64,000 nt of DNA from contig JYIN01000011.1 in NCBI GenBank assembly GCA_002007405.1, positions 1-64,000 on the forward strand, given 5' to 3'. The notes under the pieces are model-generated. The model did not search any database. It saw only the letters and a program-made list of their open reading frames with translations, and was not told the origin of the DNA. A program made the translations under genes and the position numbers. This stretch comes from Gammaproteobacteria bacterium Gsub (GTDB taxonomy: Bacteria; Pseudomonadota; Gammaproteobacteria; PS1; Pseudothioglobaceae). This document shows positions 28,100-37,033 of this stretch, piece by piece. Positions within the stretch are counted from its first letter, which is position 1, and each line of letters begins with the position of its first letter.

Positions 28100-28792
28100 T
28101 TAAACAACTCTAAATCTTAATCTTCCCTTAGTTAAATCAATCATCACTTGGCGGTTACAAAGATGGGTTGGAGGGGGGTTAAATTGCCTATAAACACCAG
28201 CAATAGAGACTAATTGTGGGTTAAACGATCGGATAAAAATAGTGGCAGTTTTATCACCAGAAATGCCAGCAAATACTTTGCCACAAACTTCTTTATACGC
28301 AGCAATACTGCCATTTGCTAAAATTTCGGCATCTGCCCTAACTTTGTCTAACAACACCAAATCACCATTCTTTGCCAGCACTTGCATTGATGAGCGGACT
28401 TGGTTGTTTATAATTTTGGGTGGTAGCGGGGCTTTGTTTTCTATAGGTGGAATCGGCTCTTGCTGGAGTTCTTTGTTTTTACTTACACTTGGTAACTCAC
28501 TAAATATTGCTAAACCCGAAAACTTAGCAAAATCAATTATCTCTTGTTTATTAGTGCGCACGCCAACTACATAGATGTTATTTCTCCCCAATATTTCAAC
28601 TAACACTGCCAACTCATTCGCCTGAAAATGTTTGTTGACAATTTCTAAAATAACTGGCGCCTGATTAAATACTTTGTCATCTGCTAAATCGGCAATTTTA
28701 ATAGCTATGTCATCAACATTATTGCTCAATATTTTGAGTGTATAAAGCGCCTCAGTTTGAATTTTAACTTCAATGATAGGGGTTTTCTTCAT
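28100..28792 (-). CDS. minC: Septum site-determining protein MinC
   Basis: About 230 residues from the ATG at 28792, which gives the usual MinC start (MKKTPIIEVK); a longer frame would overlap the upstream gene. The N-terminal FtsZ-inhibiting domain is followed by a Pro-rich linker (PIPPIENKAPLPPK) and the C-terminal beta-helix (NGDLVLLDKVRADAEILANG, AGISGDKTATIFIRSF) that binds MinD. MinCD blocks Z-rings away from mid-cell. minD and minE, normally next to it, are not in the window. Confidence 0.92.
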   Translation of the reverse strand: MKKTPIIEVKIQTEALYTLKILSNNVDDIAIKIADLADDKVFNQAPVILEIVNKHFQANELAVLVEILGRNNIYVVGVRTNKQEIIDFAKFSGLAIFSELPSVSKNKELQQEPIPPIENKAPLPPKIINNQVRSSMQVLAKNGDLVLLDKVRADAEILANGSIAAYKEVCGKVFAGISGDKTATIFIRSFNPQLVSIAGVYRQFNPPPTHLCNRQVMIDLTKGRLRFRVV

Positions 28793-28797
28793 CTGTT

Positions 28798-29196
28798 TTA
28801 AGTTTGCCAACTTTGAGTACAATCCAAAAAATACCAAACCCGACGCATGCCTGTTTCCCCGCTTAACATAAGATTCAACGGGGTTTTATATTTGAATTTT
28901 TTAACTGGTCGCCGAAGCCAAATGCCGCAATATTCTTGATGGGTTGGGTAAGTTGTGGCTAAGGATTCAAAAATACCCAGAATCATCTCACTTTGATTGA
29001 TTAAATGCTGGTCAAAGTCAAATGTTTTATCGCCCCTTCGATACAAATACAAATGCCTTGCTTTAAAAGATTTTGGCAAACCCAGTAAATCTGCTTGTTC
29101 TTGGTCTGTCAACTTCCATGTTTCCATAATTTGGGTCAATTGATGTGTTAGTTGGATTTTTTGTTGGGTGTTAATTGTGTCAATGTTTATCATCAA
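28798..29196 (-). CDS. Xre/MbcA/ParS-type antitoxin-like protein, no toxin adjacent
   Basis: 132 residues. The N-terminal half (LTQIMETWKLTDQEQADLLG) reads as a helix-turn-helix of the Xre-like antitoxin type. The C-terminal half (LGIFESLATTYP, GIWLRRPVKKFKYKTPLNLM, LSGETGMRRVWYFLD) matches the DUF2384 toxin-binding domain layout of ParS/MbcA proteins. The family usually pairs with a RES-domain NAD-consuming toxin, which would follow it. Here the gene sits between tolA and minC, 5 bp from minC, with no RES gene nearby. It could be a solitary regulator. The assignment rests on motifs recalled from the family, not on a search. Confidence 0.7.
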   Translation of the reverse strand: MMINIDTINTQQKIQLTHQLTQIMETWKLTDQEQADLLGLPKSFKARHLYLYRRGDKTFDFDQHLINQSEMILGIFESLATTYPTHQEYCGIWLRRPVKKFKYKTPLNLMLSGETGMRRVWYFLDCTQSWQT

Positions 29197-29202
29197 TTGT
29201 TT

Positions 29203-30135
29203 TTAATTCACCCTAAAATAAAACAAAATTTCACGATCAAATACACTTTTATCTGGGGCAGGTGGCAACGGTGATGCTTTATATACAGCACGCTCAATAG
29301 AATCCTTGAAAGATTTTGCCCTGACGCCACTGCCAATATTGCATGATTGTAAATTGACACTGGCGACCGTACCATCAAGCGCTTGCAAAATATAAACATC
29401 ACAACCCCAATCGTCTTGTGCACCTTGGTAACGCCATTTTTCTTTTACTCTGGTAGCAATTTGGTTAATGTAGTTATGTTTAAGTTCATTTAATAGATCT
29501 TCTTGAACAACTGCTCTTTCGTGGTCTTGTTCTTCTTGTATGGCTTGGGTTAATGTGCGTTCCTGTTGTTCTTTTTTAAATTTTTTAGCTTCAATGCTTC
29601 TATTTTTTTCAATTTCTTGTTTTTTCTTTTCCGCTTCTTTGGTTTTTTTCTCAGCTATTTTTCTCTGCTCTTCTGCTACTTTTTTTTGTTTTTCAGCTTC
29701 TTTGGTTTTTTTCTCAGCTATTTTTCTCTGCTCTTCTGCTACTTTTTTTTGTTTTTCAGCTTCTTTGGTTTTTTTCTCAGCCAAAATTTTGGCTTTTTCT
29801 TCTTTTTTAGTTTTTTCTTTAAGGCGGTTAATCTCTCTTTGTTTTTTATAACGCTTATCTTCTAACTCTCGCAAACGCTTTTCTTTAAGTCGCATTTCTA
29901 AAGCTTTTTTCTTTTTTATATCTGCTAAGCGTTGCTTTTCTTTGTTGATTTCTGCTAAGTCAATGGTAATGGCTTTAGGCACACTAAATTCGGGTTTTTT
30001 AAGTTCTTGTTGCTTTATTTCCCAGGATTGAAATCCTGTAAAAAATAAACCAACGAGCAAAATAAGATGCAATAATACTGCCACCCAAAAGGCGATGGGG
30101 TGGTTTTTAGCAAGTTCTGGGAGTTTGATAGGCAT
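29203..30135 (-). CDS. tolA: TolA, envelope-spanning protein of the Tol system
   Basis: About 310 residues from the ATG at 30135; the longer frame from 30183 would overlap tolR. One N-terminal TM (about 18-36) contacts TolQR. A long Lys/Glu/Ala helical domain (about 55-190) contains a perfect 21-residue repeat unit. The C-terminal TonB/TolA domain (about 205-310) has the usual two Cys (DWGCDVYILQ and LQSCNIGSG). It transmits proton-motive energy to Pal at the division site. Order here is tolQ-tolR-tolA; tolB and pal do not follow, replaced by the antitoxin-like gene and minC. Confidence 0.94.
   Translation of the reverse strand: MPIKLPELAKNHPIAFWVAVLLHLILLVGLFFTGFQSWEIKQQELKKPEFSVPKAITIDLAEINKEKQRLADIKKKKALEMRLKEKRLRELEDKRYKKQREINRLKEKTKKEEKAKILAEKKTKEAEKQKKVAEEQRKIAEKKTKEAEKQKKVAEEQRKIAEKKTKEAEKKKQEIEKNRSIEAKKFKKEQQERTLTQAIQEEQDHERAVVQEDLLNELKHNYINQIATRVKEKWRYQGAQDDWGCDVYILQALDGTVASVNLQSCNIGSGVRAKSFKDSIERAVYKASPLPPAPDKSVFDREILFYFRVN
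29633..29781 (-). repeat. 63-bp perfect tandem repeat inside tolA
   Basis: Two identical 63-bp units (29633-29695 and 29696-29758) plus a partial third (to 29781) encode KTKEAEKQKKVAEEQRKIAEK twice within the helical stalk of TolA (unit is 21 residues, shifted by the reading start). Perfect identity at DNA level suggests recent duplication or ongoing slippage. Confidence 0.93.
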
Positions 30136-30139
30136 TTTA

Positions 30140-30592
30140 TTAAATATCTGGGGACTCGGTAATAATGCCCACCTTATCAACACTTGCTTGATTTTGCAAA
30201 TAATCCATCAGTGCAATCACTGTGCCATAATCCACTGTTTTATCACCTCTGACAAAAATCTTCATTTGTGGAAAAGTCTCTAATCTAGCAATCACCCGCC
30301 CACCAATGATATGTAGTGGTAGGCGCTCACCTGTATTGGTCTCAGCGCTCTCATCTTCAATTGAATTGATAAAATAATCCCCTTTTGCATCAATGGTGAT
30401 AATGGTAGGTTGTTGCTGACTAAACTCAACCATTTTAGACTTAGCGTTGGGTAAATCAACTTCAATACCTTGCTCAATAATTGGTGTAGTCATCATAAAA
30501 ATTACCAGTAATACTAACATGACATCAATATATGGGACGATATTGATTTGCGCATCAATCGGCAGTTTGTGGCGTTTTGGCAATACAATCAT
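30140..30592 (-). CDS. tolR: TolR
   Basis: 150 residues. A short cytoplasmic tail, one TM with the proton-path Asp (NIVPYIDVMLVLLVIFMM) and a periplasmic domain (GIEVDLPNAKS). ExbD/TolR fold. It works with TolQ as the proton-driven stator for TolA. It lies 5 bp after tolQ and 4 bp before tolA. Confidence 0.95.
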   Translation of the reverse strand: MIVLPKRHKLPIDAQINIVPYIDVMLVLLVIFMMTTPIIEQGIEVDLPNAKSKMVEFSQQQPTIITIDAKGDYFINSIEDESAETNTGERLPLHIIGGRVIARLETFPQMKIFVRGDKTVDYGTVIALMDYLQNQASVDKVGIITESPDI

Positions 30593-30597
30593 GGTTT

Positions 30598-31260
30598 TTA
30601 TCTTTGGAAAATAACAAATAATTGCTCAATAAAGGCTGAATATTTGTTAGCAATGTCATTGACTCTATTGCTTAGGCGATTATAAAAAATCGTGGCTGGG
30701 ATGGCAGCAAATAAGCCAAAAGCTGTTGCAATCAATGCCTCAGCAATGCCAGGGGCAACAATGGCAATGGTGGCCTGTTTAACAGAAGCAAGACCAATAA
30801 ATGAGTGCATAATTCCCCAAACTGTGCCAAACAAGCCAATATAAGGGCTGGATGAGGCAATCATTGCTAATACACTCAGGCTGCTGTCTAATTGATCAAT
30901 TTCACTATTTGCAGTTGTATTCATAGCTCGGTAGGCACGCTCGGAATTGAGCAGATTATCTTCATCATCATTTGTTTTGGGATGAGAAAATTCTTCATAA
31001 CCTATAGCAAAAATACGCTGCATTCGGGTACGATTAATGTTGATATTAGGGATATTTTTATAACTTTTTTTAATGTTAAGGTCAATATCAAATTGATTAT
31101 TAAAAACTTTAATATCTTTTTTAGCATTAATGAGCATTTGTCTTTTTGATAAGATTAAAGTCCAAGAATAAATACTCATCAATACCAAAATAAGCATAAC
31201 CACTTGCACAACTATGCCCGCATTTAAAATTAAACTAAAAATTGATAAACTATTATCCAT
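30598..31260 (-). CDS. tolQ: TolQ
   Basis: 220 residues, MotA/TolQ/ExbB family. TM1 is at about 12-35; the pair TM2-TM3 spans about 128-200 with SSSPYIGLFGTVWGIMHSF and APGIAEALIATAFGLFAAIPA, the conserved channel signatures. It is the first gene of tolQRA. A TTGGAG ribosome site precedes the ATG. ybgC, often placed before tolQ, is missing between ruvB and tolQ. Confidence 0.95.
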   Translation of the reverse strand: MDNSLSIFSLILNAGIVVQVVMLILVLMSIYSWTLILSKRQMLINAKKDIKVFNNQFDIDLNIKKSYKNIPNININRTRMQRIFAIGYEEFSHPKTNDDEDNLLNSERAYRAMNTTANSEIDQLDSSLSVLAMIASSSPYIGLFGTVWGIMHSFIGLASVKQATIAIVAPGIAEALIATAFGLFAAIPATIFYNRLSNRVNDIANKYSAFIEQLFVIFQR

Positions 31261-31320
31261 TTATTTTCTCCAAGATGATTGGTTCAAGTTTGAAACTGTT
31301 TTGCACACAATAAACCGTAA

Positions 31321-31326
31321 TTATAA
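31321..31326 (-). promoter_or_regulatory. -10 element upstream of tolQ
   Basis: Read on the minus strand this is a perfect TATAAT, about 60 bp before the tolQ ATG in the 117-bp ruvB-tolQ gap. No good -35 is visible. It suggests that tolQRA is not simply the tail of the ruvB transcript. Confidence 0.4.
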
Positions 31327-31377
31327 GCGGTTAGTATGATACCTTATTTAAGACTTTTGCTTGGGCATAAATAAGCC

Positions 31378-32406
31378 TTATTCGGTAAATAAATCTTTGC
31401 TGTTTGCAGGTTTGCTCAAGCCCAAATGGGCATAAGCCAAATCTGTTGCACTCCGCCCACGCGGCGTGCGCATGATAAAACCTTGCTGGATTAAATAAGG
31501 CTCTACCATGTCTTCTAAAGTAGCGCATTCTTCACCAATAGCAGTTGAGAGGGTGCCTAAACCAACTGGACCACCCGAGAATTTATTCATCATAATAGAT
31601 AAATAATCTCTATCCAACTGCTCCAAACCCAGATTATCAACTTTGAGTTCAAGCAATGCCTCATGGGCAATTTTTTGATGCACCTTACCATCGGATCTAA
31701 TATCGGCAAAATCACGCACCCGGCGTAATAGGCGGTTGGCAATTCTAGGCGTACCACGCGAGCGTTTGGCGATTTCTAACGCTCCGCTTGAATGCACATC
31801 AACCCCCAAAATATGGGCAGAACGGGTAACGATTTTCTCTAAATCATCTACCTCATAAAATTGCAAACGCGCAACAATGCCAAACCTATCTCGCAGGGGC
31901 GAGGTTAGCATACCCGCACGGGTAGTCGCACCAATGAGTGTAAATGGCGGCAAATCAAGCTGTAATGAATGTGCAGCCACACCCTCTCCAACCATAATAT
32001 CCAGCTTAAAATCTTCTAAGGCTGGGTATAAAATTTCTTCAACCACAGGGTTGAGACGGTGAATTTCGTCAATAAACAAAATATCATAAGGATCAAGTTT
32101 GGTGAGAATGGCTGCCAAATCCCCAGAACGCTCCAACACTGGTCCTGAGGTTTGCTTAAAACCTACCCCCATTTGATGGGCAATTACATTTGCCAAAGTG
32201 GTTTTTCCCAAACCCGGAGGACCATAAATTAAACAATGGTCTAAAGCATCGCCACGCTTTTTCGCCGCCTCAATAAACAACGACAGCTGTGATTTAACAT
32301 CATTTTGCCCAATGTATTCTGCTAAAGAATTCGGACGCACTGAAATCATAACAATATCTTCATTGCCTTGCTTGTCCCCACCAACTAAAGAATCTTCTTC
32401 TATCAT
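31378..32406 (-). CDS. ruvB: Holliday junction helicase RuvB
   Basis: 342 residues, AAA+ motor. N-terminal [11 protein letters not shown], Walker [13 protein letters not shown], Walker [11 protein letters not shown], sensor/Arg-finger region ([18 protein letters not shown]) and the winged-helix C-terminal domain ([13 protein letters not shown]) are all present. It drives branch migration with RuvA. Neither ruvA nor ruvC is adjacent. Confidence 0.97.
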   Translation of the reverse strand: MIEEDSLVGGDKQGNEDIVMISVRPNSLAEYIGQNDVKSQLSLFIEAAKKRGDALDHCLIYGPPGLGKTTLANVIAHQMGVGFKQTSGPVLERSGDLAAILTKLDPYDILFIDEIHRLNPVVEEILYPALEDFKLDIMVGEGVAAHSLQLDLPPFTLIGATTRAGMLTSPLRDRFGIVARLQFYEVDDLEKIVTRSAHILGVDVHSSGALEIAKRSRGTPRIANRLLRRVRDFADIRSDGKVHQKIAHEALLELKVDNLGLEQLDRDYLSIMMNKFSGGPVGLGTLSTAIGEECATLEDMVEPYLIQQGFIMRTPRGRSATDLAYAHLGLSKPANSKDLFTE

Positions 32407-32469
32407 GTTTATTTTTTTATGAATAAAACTAAAATATTGATTTAAAATGCCATAATCTAAAGTTTCAAT

Positions 32470-32976
32470 CTATTTTAGTGTAGCAATGGCAATGTCTTTA
32501 AAAAATAGTTTGATTTTAATGTCTTTAATGGTGTGAATTAGGCGGATGGTTTTAGGTAGATGATTGCTATAGCGAGAGAGCACTTTTAGATTCCAATCAG
32601 AATTATCAAAATGTTGGTTAAAAGCAATTTTACCTAAATCTTGAATAGGAAAATGCCAACCCGCCTTTTTTTTCATCCATTGTTTAAAATTGGTTCTGAG
32701 TAATTTTTCATCAACCAACAAACCTTGGTTATTAGATTTGATAATGACTTGCCCTAAACCAAGCAAGGTAGTCAAAATCAGTTGATAATCGTTTTTTTTA
32801 AAATCAACTTCAAAACTTGCATTTTCAGATTTGCCATTAAAAATCACGCCAATCTTACCTTGTGCCTGCCATACTTTGGGTACAGATTGGGGCGGTTTAA
32901 TCAATGTTGTTTTATTCTCAAATAAAGCACAACCTTGTAAAAACCCCAGTAGTAATAATATTGCTATTCGCCTCAT
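32470..32976 (-). CDS. lolB: Outer-membrane lipoprotein LolB
   Basis: 168 residues, short for LolB. The signal ends in the lipobox LGFLQGC (Cys16). The mature part shows the family's WQAQGKIGVIFNGKSENASF and QGLLVDEKLLR beta strands and a WHFPIQDLGK block. LolB receives lipoproteins from LolA and inserts them in the outer membrane, so it would act on the several lipoproteins encoded here. Its divergence from hemA across 61 bp is typical of gammaproteobacteria. Confidence 0.9.
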   Translation of the reverse strand: MRRIAILLLLGFLQGCALFENKTTLIKPPQSVPKVWQAQGKIGVIFNGKSENASFEVDFKKNDYQLILTTLLGLGQVIIKSNNQGLLVDEKLLRTNFKQWMKKKAGWHFPIQDLGKIAFNQHFDNSDWNLKVLSRYSNHLPKTIRLIHTIKDIKIKLFFKDIAIATLK

Positions 32977-33002
32977 AAGATGTTTATTTTAGACCCTTAG
33001 GG

Positions 33003-33008
33003 TATAAT
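33003..33008 (+). promoter_or_regulatory. -10 element of hemA promoter
   Basis: Perfect TATAAT 29 bp before the hemA ATG in the 61-bp lolB-hemA divergent gap; no clear -35 at 16-18 bp. Confidence 0.4.
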
Positions 33009-33037
33009 TAAGCGCTAATTTTTGTTTTTATCCAAGT

Positions 33038-34297
33038 ATGCTACGATTTGCAATTTTAAGTGTTAATCATCAGCTGGCACCTGTTGAGGTGCGAGAAAAA
33101 GTCTCATTTGCCCCCCAAACTCTAAGCCATGCGTTAGAGCATCTTAACAATACTGCTGGGATTGTAGCTTGTGCCATTCTCTCTACTTGTAATCGTGCTG
33201 AAATTTATGCAGTGATTGATGTTGATAATGGAAAAACAATTCTCAGTGATTACCTCAGCAATATCCATAATATTAAGCCTACGGAACTTGCACCTTATTT
33301 GCTCTATTTTGAAAATGATGCTGCCATTAGTCATATTTGCTATGTTGCAACTGGGCTGGATTCATTAGTTTTGGGTGAGCCACAAATTTTGGGGCAACTT
33401 AAAGATTGTTATCATATTGCTAAAAAAGCACACACCCTTAATAAATTATTAGAAAAAATATTTCAACATACATTTTCTACTGCTAAAAAAGTTAGAACCG
33501 ATACCCAAATTGGTACCTCACCTGTTTCTGTGGCGTATTGTGCAGTCAAACTCAGCGAGAAAATTTTCACTGATTTAACCCAGCAAACGATAATGCTAAT
33601 TGGTGCTGGTGAGATGATTGAATTATGTGCCCAGCATCTGAGTCAAAAAGGCGTTACTAATATGATTTTTGCCAACAGAACGGTTGAAAATGCAAAAAAA
33701 ATTTCCAAACCCTATAACGCTAAGGCTGTGAGTCTAAGACAACTTTCAACCTATATCTCAACAGCAGATATTATTATTTCTTCAACCGCAGCATTGGTAC
33801 CGATTATCGGTAAAGGGCTGATTGAAACCGCACTCAAACACCGAAAATACAAGCCGATTTTTATGCTTGATATTGCCATCCCCAGAGATATTGAGGTAGA
33901 AGTCGCCCAATTAGATGATGTGTTTTTATACACGATTGATGACTTGCAACAAGTGGTGAACAACAACATTGATAACAGACAAAAAGAAAAAACATTGGCA
34001 GAAGAAATTATTACTGCCCAAAACAAAAAATTTAACACTTGGCTGGCAACACTGCCGAATGAAGAAATTGTGCAATCTTATCGGCAAAATGCCGACCAAA
34101 TCAAAACCACGGCACTTGCCTACGCACTAAAGAAATTAGAAAACGGGGGGGATGGTGCTACCATCATCAAACAATTAGCCGACCAACTGACTAACAAACT
34201 ACTGCACATGCCGTTTAAAAATATCAAACAAGCAACACAAGTGCAACTTGAACAATGCAAGGCCTGTATTCCGAATAATACCAGCAAAAAATCATGA
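33038..34297 (+). CDS. hemA: Glutamyl-tRNA reductase
   Basis: 419 residues. The catalytic Cys is C51 in [11 protein letters not shown]; the second signature ([15 protein letters not shown]), the NADPH-binding [10 protein letters not shown] and a C-terminal dimerisation helix are present. It makes glutamate-1-semialdehyde, the first committed step of C5 heme synthesis, relevant to the cytochrome c maturation genes ccmAB downstream. The stop overlaps the prfA start (ATGA). Confidence 0.97.
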   Translation: MLRFAILSVNHQLAPVEVREKVSFAPQTLSHALEHLNNTAGIVACAILSTCNRAEIYAVIDVDNGKTILSDYLSNIHNIKPTELAPYLLYFENDAAISHICYVATGLDSLVLGEPQILGQLKDCYHIAKKAHTLNKLLEKIFQHTFSTAKKVRTDTQIGTSPVSVAYCAVKLSEKIFTDLTQQTIMLIGAGEMIELCAQHLSQKGVTNMIFANRTVENAKKISKPYNAKAVSLRQLSTYISTADIIISSTAALVPIIGKGLIETALKHRKYKPIFMLDIAIPRDIEVEVAQLDDVFLYTIDDLQQVVNNNIDNRQKEKTLAEEIITAQNKKFNTWLATLPNEEIVQSYRQNADQIKTTALAYALKKLENGGDGATIIKQLADQLTNKLLHMPFKNIKQATQVQLEQCKACIPNNTSKKS

Positions 34298-35385
34298 ATG
34301 CCTCTATTCTATCTAAACTTGAACAAATATCCATGCGCCTTGAAGAAGTCAATGCCGAATTGTCTGACCCCACTGTTGCCAAAAATCAAAATAAATTTCG
34401 TCAATTATCTGTTGAACATTCGCAACTAACCCCTATTTACACACAATTTTCTCAGTATTTATCCACCCAAGCTGATATTGAGGCTGCTGAGAGCATGTTG
34501 AGTGAGAACGACGAAGAAATCCGTATCATGGCTAAGGCGGAGATAACTGCAAACAAAGAAAAATTAGCACAATTAGAATTAAAACTTAAAAAAGCCTTAT
34601 TACCAAAAGACCCAAATGATTCGCGTAATATTATTATTGAAATTAGGGCTGGGACTGGTGGCAATGAGGCTAGTATTTTTTCAGGCGATTTATTTAAAAT
34701 GTATTCCCGTTACGCTACAATACAAAAATGGAAAATTGAGGTGATGAGCGCAAACCCTGGCGAGCATGGTGGTTTTAAGGAAATCATTGCTCGTGTTAAT
34801 GGTACAAATGTCTATTCAAAGCTCAAATTTGAATCTGGCGTTCACCGTGTGCAACGCGTCCCAGAAACCGAATCTCAGGGACGCCTGCACACCTCGGCTT
34901 GCACTGTGGCAATTATGCCTGAGGTGGAAAATATTGAAGAAGTAGATGTCAGCATGGGGGATATTCGGGTTGACACTTTCAGGGCAAGTGGTGCGGGCGG
35001 GCAGCATGTTAATAAAACCGACTCAGCCGTACGCCTAACACATATACCAACTGGCACTGTAGTTGAATGCCAAGAAGGACGCTCACAACATAAAAACAAA
35101 ACACAAGCATTGTCGGTATTGGTTACAAAAATTTTAGACACAAAACGACAAAAACAACAAAAACAACAAGCCTCAACACGCAAGGCGTTGGTTGGTAGTG
35201 GCGACCGCTCACAAAGAATCCGTACCTATAACTACCCTCAAGGACGCATCACCGACCATCGTATTAATCTCACACTATATAAGCTAACTGAAATTATGGA
35301 AGGCGATTTAGCAAGCATTATTGAACCGTTGATTATTGAACAGCAAAGCAAACAATTAAGCGAACTCAATGATGCTTTAGATTAA
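34294..35385 (+). CDS. prfA: Peptide chain release factor 1
   Basis: 363 residues. The N-terminal coiled domain is followed by the GGQ motif ([13 protein letters not shown], near residue 235), whose Gln is normally methylated by PrmC. The stop-codon reading region is upstream of it. RF1 reads UAA and UAG. hemA-prfA-prmC is the common order, but prmC/hemK does not follow; znuB converges and overlaps by 20 bp. Confidence 0.97.
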   Translation: MNASILSKLEQISMRLEEVNAELSDPTVAKNQNKFRQLSVEHSQLTPIYTQFSQYLSTQADIEAAESMLSENDEEIRIMAKAEITANKEKLAQLELKLKKALLPKDPNDSRNIIIEIRAGTGGNEASIFSGDLFKMYSRYATIQKWKIEVMSANPGEHGGFKEIIARVNGTNVYSKLKFESGVHRVQRVPETESQGRLHTSACTVAIMPEVENIEEVDVSMGDIRVDTFRASGAGGQHVNKTDSAVRLTHIPTGTVVECQEGRSQHKNKTQALSVLVTKILDTKRQKQQKQQASTRKALVGSGDRSQRIRTYNYPQGRITDHRINLTLYKLTEIMEGDLASIIEPLIIEQQSKQLSELNDALD

Positions 35386-36160
35386 AGTTAAAAAATTGAG
35401 AAAAAACAAACAAAATACCTAGTGTAATCACAATCGCAGGACCTGTGGCTAAATCATATAAAACAGAACTGCTCAGCCCAACAATCACGGCTAATAATGC
35501 AGCAAAAATTGATTGAAATACCATCTGAGTTGGGGTACGGGCAAATGCTTTGGCAATAGCAGGTGGAATAATCAACAATGAAGTAATCAACAACACACCA
35601 ACAATTTGCACAGAAACAGACACCGCAAATGCAATCATAAACATAAATAATAATGGGTAGAATATATGCTTGAGTCCTTCTGCTTTCGCCAATTCTTCAT
35701 CTAAAGCCAATAACAATAAACGCTGCCAAAAAAACAATAATAAAGTTGCAATAATAATCAGCATACTATACACCCAGACAATGTCATAATTGGTAATAGA
35801 TAAAATATCACCAAACAACAATGAAAAATAATCCCTATTAACACCGCCTATTATTGCCAATACTACAATCCCTAACGAAAGTGCAATATGGGAAAAAATC
35901 CCCAATATTGCATCATTAGAAAGAAATTTTTGTTGCTGTAAAACCACAATCAACACAGAAAAAACCACGCCCACTAATATCAAGCCAAAATGAATGCCAA
36001 GCCCACTGACAATCCCTAAAGCAACACCCAATAATGCACTATGAGAGATAGATTCTGAAAAATAACTCATGCGTTTCCAGATGACAAAACAACCCAGTGA
36101 TCCAGCAATAATTGAGATACCAACAGATGCCAATACTGCCCTAAAAATAAAATCTTCCAT
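35366..36160 (-). CDS. znuB: Zinc/metal ABC transporter permease, ZnuB-like
   Basis: 264 residues, about eight TM helices, ABC-3 family. The cytoplasmic EAA-like loop ([28 protein letters not shown]) matches ZnuB. It would form the membrane pore for a ZnuA-ZnuC importer of Zn2+ (or Mn2+). Neither znuA nor znuC is adjacent; the gene directly follows fur with no gap, implying co-transcription with its likely regulator. Confidence 0.88.
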   Translation of the reverse strand: MEDFIFRAVLASVGISIIAGSLGCFVIWKRMSYFSESISHSALLGVALGIVSGLGIHFGLILVGVVFSVLIVVLQQQKFLSNDAILGIFSHIALSLGIVVLAIIGGVNRDYFSLLFGDILSITNYDIVWVYSMLIIIATLLLFFWQRLLLLALDEELAKAEGLKHIFYPLLFMFMIAFAVSVSVQIVGVLLITSLLIIPPAIAKAFARTPTQMVFQSIFAALLAVIVGLSSSVLYDLATGPAIVITLGILFVFSQFFNFNLKHH

Positions 36161-36568
36161 TTATTGGCAATCTGAGCAAAGACCATATAAATATAGACAA
36201 TGGTCCGTTAATTGATAGCCGCGTTGCTTGGCAATATCGTGTTGATGTTGTTCAATAACCTCATCTGAAAATTCATCAATTTTGCCACATTTAATGCAAA
36301 CCAAATGGTCGTGATGCTCGGCATTAGACAACTCAAATACCGATTGCCCATTATCAAAATTAAGTTTATTAACCATGCCCGATTCTTCAAACTGCGTCAA
36401 AACCCGATAAATCGTTGCTACACCAACCTCTTCACCCTGCATGATTAAAGCCCGATAAATATCATCAGCACTCATGTGATGATTTTCATTGGTTTCCAAA
36501 ATTTGCAAAATTTTGAGTCTTGGCAGGGTTACTTTAAGTCCTGCGGTTTTTAAATCTTGAGCGTCCAT
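36161..36568 (-). CDS. fur: Fur-family metal regulator
   Basis: 135 residues, highly Fur-like: LKTAGLKVTLPRLKILQIL, GVATIYRVLTQFEESG as recognition helix, HHDHLVCIKCGKIDEFSD with metal-ligand His and a CxxC, and a second C-terminal CxxC (CSDC). These features fit Fur rather than Zur, although the co-transcribed gene is a zinc-type permease. A half Fur-box overlaps the region just before its ATG. It is divergent from bamE, as in Pseudomonas. Confidence 0.92.
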   Translation of the reverse strand: MDAQDLKTAGLKVTLPRLKILQILETNENHHMSADDIYRALIMQGEEVGVATIYRVLTQFEESGMVNKLNFDNGQSVFELSNAEHHDHLVCIKCGKIDEFSDEVIEQHQHDIAKQRGYQLTDHCLYLYGLCSDCQ

Positions 36569-36577
36569 ATCATTATC
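36569..36577 (-). promoter_or_regulatory. Partial Fur-box before fur start
   Basis: Minus-strand GATAATGAT abuts the fur ATG; it equals the first nine bases of the 19-bp Fur consensus (GATAATGATAATCATTATC), while the second half is lost in the coding start. It could allow weak autoregulation, but chance similarity in AT-rich DNA is possible. Confidence 0.3.
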
Positions 36578-36622
36578 CTTTAGGTAAAATTGATAAAACT
36601 TTTATTTATTTTAAATCAACCC

Positions 36623-37030
36623 ATGAACAAATTAACCTTAATTATATTTTCACTGCCTTTTTTATCAGCCTGTTCGCCTTCTATACCAGATTTTCCGAAG
36701 CTATCCATACCCACTCTATATAAAGCAGATACTCATCAAGGCTCCGTATTAAACCGATTCCAAGTCAATCAATTAAAATTGGGTATGTCAAAAACACAAG
36801 TGCGCGATTTAATCGGCTCGCCAAGTGTGATTGATCCTTTTCACAATAACCAGTGGGATTACATCAATCATTCTACTCTGCATAAAAAAGCCGATATTCG
36901 CTATCGCCTAACTTTGAAATTTAAAGGTGATATATTGGTTGATATTGATACCAGTGGTATTGCCTCATTGCCACTCTTGAGTGATAATAAAAAAACATTA
37001 GAGGATGAGGGTAAAAAAACTACCCAATAA
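36623..37030 (+). CDS. bamE: Outer-membrane assembly lipoprotein BamE
   Basis: About 135 residues from the ATG at 36623, chosen because it opens a signal peptide ending in the lipobox FLSAC. The SmpA/OmlA fold is shown by LKLGMSKTQVRDLIGSPS and the NNQWDYINH strand. BamE stabilises the BamABCD beta-barrel assembly complex. The C-terminal 30 residues are charged and probably disordered. It is divergent from fur and converges on sppA (3-bp gap). Confidence 0.92.
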   Translation: MNKLTLIIFSLPFLSACSPSIPDFPKLSIPTLYKADTHQGSVLNRFQVNQLKLGMSKTQVRDLIGSPSVIDPFHNNQWDYINHSTLHKKADIRYRLTLKFKGDILVDIDTSGIASLPLLSDNKKTLEDEGKKTTQ

Positions 37031-37033
37031 ATT

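Noticed and set aside
29633-29781. Tandem repeat considered as CRISPR or satellite
   Set aside because: No unique spacers; the repeat is in frame and codes for the TolA helical stalk.
29540-29865. Plus-strand frames of about 100 codons, very Phe/Ser-rich, opposite tolA
   Set aside because: They mirror the Lys/Glu-rich repeat codons of tolA (AAA/GAA read as TTT/TTC) and have no signal, motif or ribosome site.
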